DNA of 64,000 nt from assembly GCA_018970085.1 (NCBI GenBank), contig JAGWXD010000005.1, forward strand, positions 1 through 64,000. Direction: 5' to 3'. Origin of the DNA: Cyanobacteria bacterium REEB459 (GTDB lineage Bacteria; Cyanobacteriota; Cyanobacteriia; Phormidesmidales; Phormidesmidaceae). The notes below the pieces were generated by a model that was not told where the DNA came from, ran no database searches, and was given only the letters and a program-made list of their open reading frames with translations. Positions 36,190 to 43,284 of this stretch are shown one piece after another (positions within the stretch are counted from its first letter, which is position 1; every line of letters starts with the position of its first letter). The position numbers and the translations under genes are program-made.

Positions 36190-37807
36190 ACTATGCAGCG
36201 AGCGTCAGTGGGTGACTACTAACATATCGTATCGCTCCTCCAATTGGTCTAGCAGACTTACAACGAATACTCAGGGAATTGGGTCGTGACCCACTCCATA
36301 ATCTTTTCGCCCAGGCTGCTAGCGGCAGACTCTCCGCCATATCAAAAAATACCTCCAACTTAACACAATGAAACTGCACCAAATCACCACTCCATTTGCC
36401 GTCTACATTGGTATAGACTGGGCAGATCGCAAACATGACATCTGTCTGTACGACCCAGCAGCCAAGACTTGGACGCATACGACGATCGCCGCCACCCCGC
36501 AAGCGATCGCCGATTGGGCCAACCAACTGCGAAAGCAATACGGGGAAAGACAATTCCTGGTTGGATTAGAGCAAAAACGGGGACTATTGCTCTATGCACT
36601 GTGTCAATACGAGCATCTGGTCTTGGTTCCAATCAACCCCAGAACGGTCGCCAACTATCGCAAAGCCTTTCAACCGTCTCGTGCCAAGTCCGACCTGATC
36701 GATGCCAAACTAATTGTCGAGCTGATGCAACGGCATGGCGACAAGCTCGACATCTGGCAGGCAGGCTGCGCGAAGCATCGGGAGTTGCGCCAATGGGTGG
36801 AGTCGCGCCGCATGTTAGTGGGTGAAAAAGTGCGCCTGACGAATCGGATCACAGCAGCGCTCAAATCCTACTACCCCCAAGTGTTGGATTGGTTTGCAGA
36901 TAAACATACCATTGCCTTTTGTGAATTCCTTGAACAATTTCCCAACCTAGAATCGGCACAGGCAGGGACTCCTGAGTTATTGAAGCAGTTCTTTCGCAAT
37001 CATCACATCATCCGTAACGCAACCATTCAACGTCGAACGCAACAAATTCAGGAAGCGGGACCACCGTTGACTCAAGATACCGCGATTATCCAACCTGCTC
37101 AAGCCTTGGTGCAAGGATTGGTCGCGTTGCTCAAAGTCGTCTTGCAGCAACTGATTGAGTTTGAAACCCAAATTGAAAAACTATTTTCCTCGCTGCCGGA
37201 TGCTGAACTGTTTCAAGCCTTACCAGGAGCAGGTCCGCATTTAGCACCCCGACTTCTCGCCGCTTTTGGTGAAGATCGAAGCCGATTCAACTCCGCCCAA
37301 TCGTTCATGAGTTATATCGGAATTGCGCCAGTCAAGGAGGAGAGTGGCAAAAAGCATTGGGTACATTGGCGTTGGTCTTGTCCGATTTTCTTACGACAAA
37401 CTTTTGTGGAATGGGTAGATCACGCGAGACCGCATTCGGCTTGGTCGCAGGCTTTTTACCAGCAGCAACGCACGGCAGGTAAATCCCATCAAAAGGCGAT
37501 TCGAGCTTTAGCCTATAAATGGGGACGGATTCTGTGGCGGTGTTGGCAAGACAAAACTGCTTATGATGAGGAGAAATATGTAGCGGCATTGAAGCGCCAA
37601 AAATCACCTCTTGTAGCATCCCTGACAGATTAGTTGCCAAATCAGCAACAAAAAAGAAACTACGTTAAGCAAATTAGTAGAAACAATCAATCAGCCTGAC
37701 ATTTTGACTGATACTTGAAATCAGATGTTCAACGTCAGGCCGATTTGTCTTGGGTAAAAATCCCTGAAAACTACTCAGGAAAGATAGTCTAGAATTCTCT
37801 GTTGACA
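36190..37807 (+). mobile_element. IS110-family insertion sequence (ends approximate)
   Basis: One transposase gene flanked by about 178 bases upstream and 170 bases downstream of non-coding DNA. The upstream flank has a tight hairpin TGGGTCGTGACCCA and could be the source of a bridge RNA, as in the IS110 group. No inverted terminal repeats are seen, as usual for the family. The right flank runs into half of an attC-like site, so the element probably split that site. Exact ends cannot be set without an empty-site comparison. Confidence 0.7.
36368..37633 (+). CDS. IS110-family transposase/recombinase
   Basis: 421 residues. The N-terminal DEDD RuvC-like domain has VYIGIDWADRKHDICLYD, the Glu in VGLEQKRGLLLYAL, and KSDLIDAKLIVELM. 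The C-terminal Tnp20 domain has LFQALPGAGPHLAPRLLAAF and AQSFMSYIGIAPVKEESGK with the conserved serine. Length and motifs are complete, so it should be functional. The family uses a structured bridge RNA to choose its target. Confidence 0.92.
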   Translation: MKLHQITTPFAVYIGIDWADRKHDICLYDPAAKTWTHTTIAATPQAIADWANQLRKQYGERQFLVGLEQKRGLLLYALCQYEHLVLVPINPRTVANYRKAFQPSRAKSDLIDAKLIVELMQRHGDKLDIWQAGCAKHRELRQWVESRRMLVGEKVRLTNRITAALKSYYPQVLDWFADKHTIAFCEFLEQFPNLESAQAGTPELLKQFFRNHHIIRNATIQRRTQQIQEAGPPLTQDTAIIQPAQALVQGLVALLKVVLQQLIEFETQIEKLFSSLPDAELFQALPGAGPHLAPRLLAAFGEDRSRFNSAQSFMSYIGIAPVKEESGKKHWVHWRWSCPIFLRQTFVEWVDHARPHSAWSQAFYQQQRTAGKSHQKAIRALAYKWGRILWRCWQDKTAYDEEKYVAALKRQKSPLVASLTD

Positions 37808-37834
37808 CCGTCCGGCTCGGGGCCTATGTTAGAC
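37808..37834 (-). repeat. half attC-like site F
   Basis: CCGTCCGGCTCGGGGCCTAT then GTTAGAC, a perfect minus-strand R'' core (GTCTAAC). The arm matches site D. The other half is missing here, presumably on the far side of the IS110 element. It lies 22 bases past the stop of the 37857-38234 gene, as the attC of that cassette would. Confidence 0.6.
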
Positions 37835-37856
37835 CGCGGCGATTATCTTTCAGAAT

Positions 37857-38234
37857 CTAGCGAGCAATTTTCTGTTTTCCAGGGCACCATATATTCATAT
37901 CTACTAGGTCAGAATCAGAACGAATTTTGGTTTGTGCCTCAGATAGTAGTTGAACCGCCTGCCGCCTACTGCTAGATACAAAAACTCCCCTATACCAGTT
38001 ATTACACTTGAAAATTGAAGGGCTATACTGAACAAGCTTTTTAACTCTGCTTGATTCATTCTGTGCAGAAGATAGCGTTGTAGCAGCATGAAAAACAACG
38101 CCCCAAGACTGTACTTTTTGAGAAATTTGAGTAGGGCATTGGAAGTCTTGACAAAACTCATTATTATCTTTTATTGAAACACCATTTATTGATAGAGAAG
38201 AAATTAGAACAGCTATTCCTATAAATTTACTCAT
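37857..38234 (-). CDS. small exported cassette protein, unknown
   Basis: 125 residues with a signal peptide at 1-20 (MSKFIGIAVLISSLSINGVS). Mature part: DNNEFCQDFQCPTQISQKVQ, SWGVVFHAATTLSSAQNESS, FKCNNWYRGVFVSSSRRQAV. Four cysteines suggest two disulphides. I recognise no family. It lies 51 bases after the membrane-protein gene with no attC between them, so the two form a two-gene cassette. Confidence 0.6.
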   Translation of the reverse strand: MSKFIGIAVLISSLSINGVSIKDNNEFCQDFQCPTQISQKVQSWGVVFHAATTLSSAQNESSRVKKLVQYSPSIFKCNNWYRGVFVSSSRRQAVQLLSEAQTKIRSDSDLVDMNIWCPGKQKIAR

Positions 38235-38285
38235 GGGCGATACATCAATTGTGGAATCAGGGTAAAAATTATATTCAATGGTTTC

Positions 38286-39239
38286 TCAAGGTGGGGAGGT
38301 TGCAGCGTGCATTTCTCTTTTATCTTTCTTTTCTACAGATTCTTTATTCCAAGCCTCTAGATCATCAGGATGAATAAGAACTATTACTCTTTGCCCTTCT
38401 CTAATACACATAGGAAATCTCTCCTTTACGGAAACACGAGCAACTTTAAATTCCTTAAAATCACTCAGTGGACTATCTTTGGAAGGAGCAATATACAACA
38501 AAGGGATTTTAGAAAATTCATCTTTTATTTGTAGATCAGAAACACAAACATTTAACTCTCCTTTTTTAGCATTGCTGTTAACTTTTACTAAAACTGGAAA
38601 ACCTGCTAGAGAATTGGGGCAAATTTGTCCTTCACAAATAGCTTTTCTTAAATCAATAAGAGTTGGGTTAAAATAGTCATTCTGTGATGTCTCAATAATA
38701 AATTTTGTCAAAGGAGATGGTTGATTAGGATCAGGGTCATCAATATTACCAAGAATGAAATTTTGTTTGTTACTTCCAGACGGTTGCACAAAGAGTCGCC
38801 CATCGATATAGCGAATTGAAAGGTTGAGGTTTCTTAAGTCACCTTTATAAAAGTCAATCTTTTCTGGCAGCCCTGACCCTCTTCTGAATTTTACTTGGAC
38901 AGATTCCCCTTTTTGATTGAGAACAACCAAGGCTTGGGAATCAGGTTCAAGCACTAATGAATTATTCTGTTTCCATTTTTCTAAATAAAAGTTAACTCCA
39001 TAACTTGAGGCGAGTAGGATAACCGATGCGCCTCCAATTTGGATCGCGGCTTTCTGACCTACACTCCAATTTATTCGATTATCTTTATCTATTCCTCCTA
39101 AAAAGTGGTACACCAGCAATGCCGTGCCACTACCAAGTAGCAGAGAGGACACTGGAGTTGGAACAAACGGCACTACAGCAGATGCAACTCCGAACAAATA
39201 AAATATTCCTACTGCTAGTGCTTTCTTAAGATCTTCCAT
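38286..39239 (-). CDS. membrane-anchored cassette protein, unknown
   Basis: 317 residues. Two or three hydrophobic segments within residues 8-80 (GIFYLFGVASAVVPFVPTPV; AAIQIGGASVILLASSYGV). A soluble domain of about 230 residues follows, rich in beta-strand patterns (LSIRYIDGRLFVQPSGSNKQ) and with a two-cysteine CEGQICPNS element. The C-terminus is charged (KKDKREMHAATSPP). Family not recognised. As the first gene after attI it would be the newest cassette and the best expressed if a promoter lies in the intI/attI region. Confidence 0.6.
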   Translation of the reverse strand: MEDLKKALAVGIFYLFGVASAVVPFVPTPVSSLLLGSGTALLVYHFLGGIDKDNRINWSVGQKAAIQIGGASVILLASSYGVNFYLEKWKQNNSLVLEPDSQALVVLNQKGESVQVKFRRGSGLPEKIDFYKGDLRNLNLSIRYIDGRLFVQPSGSNKQNFILGNIDDPDPNQPSPLTKFIIETSQNDYFNPTLIDLRKAICEGQICPNSLAGFPVLVKVNSNAKKGELNVCVSDLQIKDEFSKIPLLYIAPSKDSPLSDFKEFKVARVSVKERFPMCIREGQRVIVLIHPDDLEAWNKESVEKKDKREMHAATSPP

Positions 39240-39367
39240 ACGCCAAACTCACACACTATTACGAGGGGCAAAACATTTTCTTGGATTTAGTGAACTTAAG
39301 TTCTACTAACTTTAGCAACAGCAGAAACTTCTTTCAGCCTCAACATATCTTAACTAAAGGATTAGCG

Positions 39368-39520
39368 GTCTAACAACTTATTATACTGACACTTTCCGCG
39401 TAACTGCCCTCTACAAGGTATTTATACCGACTGTATCGATATAAATACCCCTAGGCGGGGAGTTATACCGACAGTTTCCGCATAATACGCCTGAGCTGGG
39501 CAATTATGCGGAAATCTTCC
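39368..39520 (-). other. candidate attI site
   Basis: The core GTCTAAC at 39368-39374 reads GTTAGAC toward the cassettes, as attI should. Between it and intI are short repeats: TATACTGACACTTTCCGCG, TATACCGACTGTATCG, TATACCGACAGTTTCCGCAT, and the inverted pair TTTCCGCATAAT / ATTATGCGGAAA. attI sites carry such extra integrase-binding repeats. Position (between intI and the first cassette) is right. The rest of 39240-39594 is AT-rich without a gene. Confidence 0.5.
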
Positions 39521-39577
39521 GAGAAAATTTAGAATCTGACTGCGTAAGGATGTACTATGAATAACATCGCTGATCTC

Positions 39578-39591
39578 AGTACATCAGTCCT
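39578..39591 (+). promoter_or_regulatory. LexA-box-like sequence before intI
   Basis: AGTACATCAGTCCT matches the cyanobacterial LexA consensus RGTACNNNDGTWCB at all but one fixed position, 4 bases before the intI start. SOS control of integrases is known in other bacteria. With one mismatch this is only suggestive. Confidence 0.3.
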
Positions 39592-39594
39592 AGC

Positions 39595-40560
39595 ATGATT
39601 CCCTCTCCTAAGTTGTTTGATCAAGTCCGTCAGGTGCTTCGGGTCAGGCATTACTCCTACGAAACCGAGAAAAGCTACATCCACTGGATTAAGCGCTTTA
39701 TTGCTTTCCACCAGATGAAGCCACCAAGGGAGATGGGTGCTGCCGAGGTAGAAGCGTTCTTAACCTATCTTGCCGTTGAGTTAAAGGTAGCACCCTCCAC
39801 GCAAAATCAGGCTCTTAGTGCCCTCATCTTTTTGTATCGAGAGGTTTATGGGCAGGATACAGATTGGGGCTTAAATGCTGTGAGGGCAAGGCCAACGCGC
39901 TACTTACCAACGGTGCTCTCCCCGGAGGAGGTGCAAGCCGTACTCAGGCATTTATCTGGTGTTTACTTGCTGGTAGCGAAACTGCTTTACGGTAGCGGGT
40001 TGCGGCTAACAGAAGGGCTAAAGCTCAGGGTCAAAGATGTAGATTTTAGCCAGCATCAACTGATGATTCGAGATGCCAAAGGTCGCGAAAGTCGGGTAAC
40101 GGTACTGCCCAGCTCGTTGATGGATACATTAGCGCACCATTTACAGGGCGTGCGGCAGCTTCATCAACAGGATTTGGCGCAAGGCTATGGATCGGTTTAT
40201 TTGCCCTTTGCCCTAGAGCGGAAATATCCTCGGGCTGAGCGAGAGTGGATCTGGCAGTATGTCTTTCCGGCAGATCGCCGATCCATTGACCCTCGTACAG
40301 GCATTTGTCGTCGTCACCATCTCCATGAGAGCGGATTGCAAAAAGCGGTGAAACAGGCGGTGCGCGACGCTGGAATTCAGCGACGGGTATCCTGCCATAC
40401 CTTCCGCCACAGCTTTGCTACTCATCTGCTGCAAAATGGCTACGACATTCGCACGGTGCAGGAATTACTGGGCCACAAGGATGTGAAGACCACGATGATT
40501 TACACCCATGTACTCAATCGAGGAGGGCGCGGGGTACAGAGTCCCCTGGATGTGGGGTAA
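39595..40560 (+). CDS. intI: integron integrase (IntI-type tyrosine recombinase)
   Basis: 321 residues, full length. The catalytic set is complete: Arg137 ([13 protein letters not shown]), Lys162 (RDAKGRESR), His268 and Arg271 ([14 protein letters not shown]), His294 ([10 protein letters not shown]) and Tyr303 (MIYTHV). The IntI-specific extra helix that separates integron integrases from XerC/D is present ([20 protein letters not shown]). It recombines attI with folded attC hairpins to insert or excise cassettes. Transcribed away from the cassette array, the normal integron layout. Two deleted paralogues lie within the array. Confidence 0.95.
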   Translation: MIPSPKLFDQVRQVLRVRHYSYETEKSYIHWIKRFIAFHQMKPPREMGAAEVEAFLTYLAVELKVAPSTQNQALSALIFLYREVYGQDTDWGLNAVRARPTRYLPTVLSPEEVQAVLRHLSGVYLLVAKLLYGSGLRLTEGLKLRVKDVDFSQHQLMIRDAKGRESRVTVLPSSLMDTLAHHLQGVRQLHQQDLAQGYGSVYLPFALERKYPRAEREWIWQYVFPADRRSIDPRTGICRRHHLHESGLQKAVKQAVRDAGIQRRVSCHTFRHSFATHLLQNGYDIRTVQELLGHKDVKTTMIYTHVLNRGGRGVQSPLDVG

Positions 40561-40738
40561 GCTGGAGGGCGATCGCCACGGCATGACGGAGACCCTACCG
40601 ATGGTAAATAGGGGGCGGATGCGGGCCAGCCATAGTACGGTTTCGCCCTTCTAGAGCCCCCCAGATGATTCTTCGGATACCGCCTAAAGGTGATTGGGCT
40701 TGCTATGCTGTAAGCTAAGTTGCCTGGTGGCCTTGGCG

Positions 40739-40864
40739 ATGTTCGATCACCTCCTCCCCCTCCATAACCCCAATCTCCCCGGCACCATTCACCCCATTCT
40801 GGTGAACTTCCCTATCCCTATGGCCCTGGTGGGTCCCCTCACCCCCCCCACTATCTTGAGGTGA
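40739..40864 (+). pseudogene. truncated DUF2231 gene ahead of ctaD
   Basis: A 41-codon frame, MFDHLLPLHNPNLPGTIHP then ILVNFPIPMALVG, matches the N-terminus of DUF2231 membrane proteins that stand upstream of cyanobacterial cox operons. It ends early at TGA after an unrelated Pro/Thr stretch. Only 55 bases separate it from ctaD, so the rest of DUF2231 and the expected subunit II gene are absent. The remainder of 40561-40919 is GC-rich non-coding sequence. Confidence 0.55.
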
Positions 40865-40919
40865 GCTGGTGAAATAGGGCCTTTGCCACGGTGTCAATTT
40901 TCCTCTCTCCCCACCTGCT

Positions 40920-42587
40920 ATGACCAACACCTACCTACAAACCCTTGCCCCCAACTGGATCGAACCCCAGCCGGGGGAGCCTGAATCCTGGCGTCGTTTT
41001 TTTAGCTTTAGCACCGACCACAAGGTGATTGGCATTCAGTATATTGTCACGGCCTTTATTTTCTTTTTAATTGGAGGCTTCTTGGCCATGGTGATGCGGG
41101 GGGAACTGATTACCCCCGAGGCCGACTTGGTGGATCGCACTGTGTACAATGCCATGTTCACCATGCATGGCACGGTGATGTTATTTTTGTGGACCTTTCC
41201 CGTCTTAAATGGTCTGGCCAACTACCTGGTGCCTTTGATGATTGGGGCGCGGGACATGGCCTTTCCCCGCCTGAACGCCGTGGCCTTCTGGCTAGTGCCG
41301 GTGTTTGGGGTGATTCTGATGGTCAGCTTTTGGGTGCCCGGTGGCCCTTCCCAGTCGGGTTGGTGGGCCTACCCGCCGGTCAGTCTGCAAAACCCAACGG
41401 GCAATTTAATTAATGGCCAATCCCTCTGGTTGGTAGCGGTGGCCCTGTCAGGGGTGTCCTCAATTATGGGGGCGGTGAATATTGTCACCACCATTGTCCG
41501 CCTGCGGGCCCCCGGCATGACCTTCTTTCGCATGCCGGTGTTCTGTTGGACGGTGATGGCGGCCCAAATTATTCAGTTGTTTGGCCTCCCCGCCTTAACC
41601 GCTGGCGCCGTCATGCTGCTGTTTGATCTGACCGTTGGCACCAGTTTTTTTAATCCGGCTAAGGGGGGTGACCCAGTCCTTTATCAACATTTCTTCTGGT
41701 TCTATTCCCACCCGGCAGTCTACGTGATTATTCTGCCGATTTTTGGAGTGTTTTCTGAGGTTTTTCCGGTCTATGCCCGCAAGCCCCTATTTGGCTATAA
41801 AGTGGTGGCTATTTCTTCCTTTATTATTACTGGCTTAAGTGGCATCGTCTGGGTTCACCACATGTTTGCCAGTGGCACCCCCGGTTGGATGCGGATGATC
41901 TTTATGGCCACTACCATGCTGATTTCGGTGCCCACCGGCATCAAGATCTTTGCCTGGGTGGCGACGGTGTGGGGGGGCAAGATTCGCCTCACCACCCCCA
42001 TGCTTTTCGCCCTGGGGGGCTTGGTGATGTTTCTGTTTGCAGGCATCACGGGTATTATGCTGGCGGCGGTACCCTTCGATATCCACGTCAACAATACCTA
42101 CTTTGTGGTGGGTCATTTTCACTATGTGATCTACGGGGCTGTGGTGATGGGGGTCTACGCCGCCATCTACCATTGGTTTCCCAAAATGACCGGGCGTATG
42201 TATTACGAGGGTTTGGGTAAGTTGCACTTTATCCTGACCCTGATTGGGGCCAACCTTAATTTTTTCCCCATGCATCCCGCGGGGCTGATGGGCATGCCCC
42301 GCCGGGTAGCCTCCTATGACCCTGAATTTGCCTTCTGGAATGTGCTGGCCAGTTTGGGGGCCTTTTTACTGGGGGTCTCCACCCTGCCCTTTTTACTGAA
42401 TATGATCAGCGCCTGGATTCAGGGGGAAAAGGCCCCGGCTAACCCCTGGCGGGCGATCGGTTTGGAGTGGCTGGTGGCCTCTCCTCCTGCCCACGAAAAT
42501 TTTGAAGTGATTCCCACCGTTGTGGCAGAACCCTACGGCTACGGTAAAAACGAACCCCTGATAGCCCCCTACCCCCTTAACCCATGA
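40920..42587 (+). CDS. ctaD: cytochrome c oxidase subunit I
   Basis: 555 residues with twelve spans. Haem and copper ligands are present: MFTMHGTVMLFLWTF (low-spin haem His), YSHPAVYVIILP (CuB His and the cross-linked Tyr), VWVHHMFASG (two CuB His), and VGHFHYVIYG (both haem His). Divergence from A-type sequences around the YSHPAVY loop and the DUF2231 neighbour suggest the alternative thylakoid/plasma-membrane oxidase (ARTO) type; this is an inference. Overlaps ctaE by 4 bases (ATGA). Confidence 0.93.
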   Translation: MTNTYLQTLAPNWIEPQPGEPESWRRFFSFSTDHKVIGIQYIVTAFIFFLIGGFLAMVMRGELITPEADLVDRTVYNAMFTMHGTVMLFLWTFPVLNGLANYLVPLMIGARDMAFPRLNAVAFWLVPVFGVILMVSFWVPGGPSQSGWWAYPPVSLQNPTGNLINGQSLWLVAVALSGVSSIMGAVNIVTTIVRLRAPGMTFFRMPVFCWTVMAAQIIQLFGLPALTAGAVMLLFDLTVGTSFFNPAKGGDPVLYQHFFWFYSHPAVYVIILPIFGVFSEVFPVYARKPLFGYKVVAISSFIITGLSGIVWVHHMFASGTPGWMRMIFMATTMLISVPTGIKIFAWVATVWGGKIRLTTPMLFALGGLVMFLFAGITGIMLAAVPFDIHVNNTYFVVGHFHYVIYGAVVMGVYAAIYHWFPKMTGRMYYEGLGKLHFILTLIGANLNFFPMHPAGLMGMPRRVASYDPEFAFWNVLASLGAFLLGVSTLPFLLNMISAWIQGEKAPANPWRAIGLEWLVASPPAHENFEVIPTVVAEPYGYGKNEPLIAPYPLNP

Positions 42588-43183
42588 GCTCAGTTAACTT
42601 TGATTCCCAGGCGGACATTGCGACTCACCATGACCATGGGGAAGCCGATCATAGCCTCTTCGGCTTTATCGTCTTTTTGCTGTCGGAGAGCGTGATCTTT
42701 CTCAGTTTCTTCGTTGGTTACATTGTCTATAAAACCACTGCCCTGGACTGGCTACCGCCTGGGGTGGAGGGGCTGGAGGTGCGGGAGCCCCTGATTAATA
42801 CCATTGTCCTGGTCTCCAGTAGCTTTGTGATTTATCTGGCGGAGCGGTTTCTGCAGGCCAAAAATCTCTGGGGCTTTCGAACCTTTTGGTTGATCACCAT
42901 GGCCATGGGGAGCTTTTTTATCTACGGCCAGGCGGTGGAGTGGCGGGGGCTCACCTTTGGCTTTACCGATGGATTGTTTGGCGGTACTTTCTACCTGCTC
43001 ACGGGCTTTCATGGTCTGCACGTCATCACCGGCGTGCTCCTGCAGGGGATTATGCTGGTCAAGTCCTTTATCCCGGGTAACTATGACAATGGCGAGGTGG
43101 GGGTGGTCGCCACTTCGCTGTTCTGGCATTTTGTCGATGTGATCTGGATTATTTTGTTTGCCTTGATTTATTTGTGGCAGTAG
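42584..43183 (+). CDS. ctaE: cytochrome c oxidase subunit III
   Basis: 199 residues with five spans. A His-rich N-terminus (THHDHGEADHS) precedes FGFIVFLLSESVIFLSFFVG; GGTFYLLTGFHGLHVITGVL and SLFWHFVDVIWIILFALIYL are the conserved helices of subunit III. Translationally coupled to ctaD. Subunit II (ctaC), normally the first gene of the set, is not found in this window. Confidence 0.93.
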   Translation: MSSVNFDSQADIATHHDHGEADHSLFGFIVFLLSESVIFLSFFVGYIVYKTTALDWLPPGVEGLEVREPLINTIVLVSSSFVIYLAERFLQAKNLWGFRTFWLITMAMGSFFIYGQAVEWRGLTFGFTDGLFGGTFYLLTGFHGLHVITGVLLQGIMLVKSFIPGNYDNGEVGVVATSLFWHFVDVIWIILFALIYLWQ

Positions 43184-43284
43184 ATATAGGCTTTAGTCAG
43201 AATCCGGAGGATCCGGAGGTGCTGTTCTCTGCGATCGCTGCACCCTAGTTACCCAATTCCCTGGAAGGTATCCATAACTGGCCC

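Noticed and set aside
39595-40560. Possible loss of the catalytic lysine of IntI (GKGxKDR replaced by AKGRESR)
   Set aside because: By counting from the first catalytic Arg, the lysine equivalent to Lys171 of IntI1 is the first K of the motif, which is kept (Lys162); only the second K is changed.
41835-42275. Long frames antisense to ctaD and ctaE (also 42752-43129)
   Set aside because: Shadow frames caused by high GC at third positions in this half of the window.
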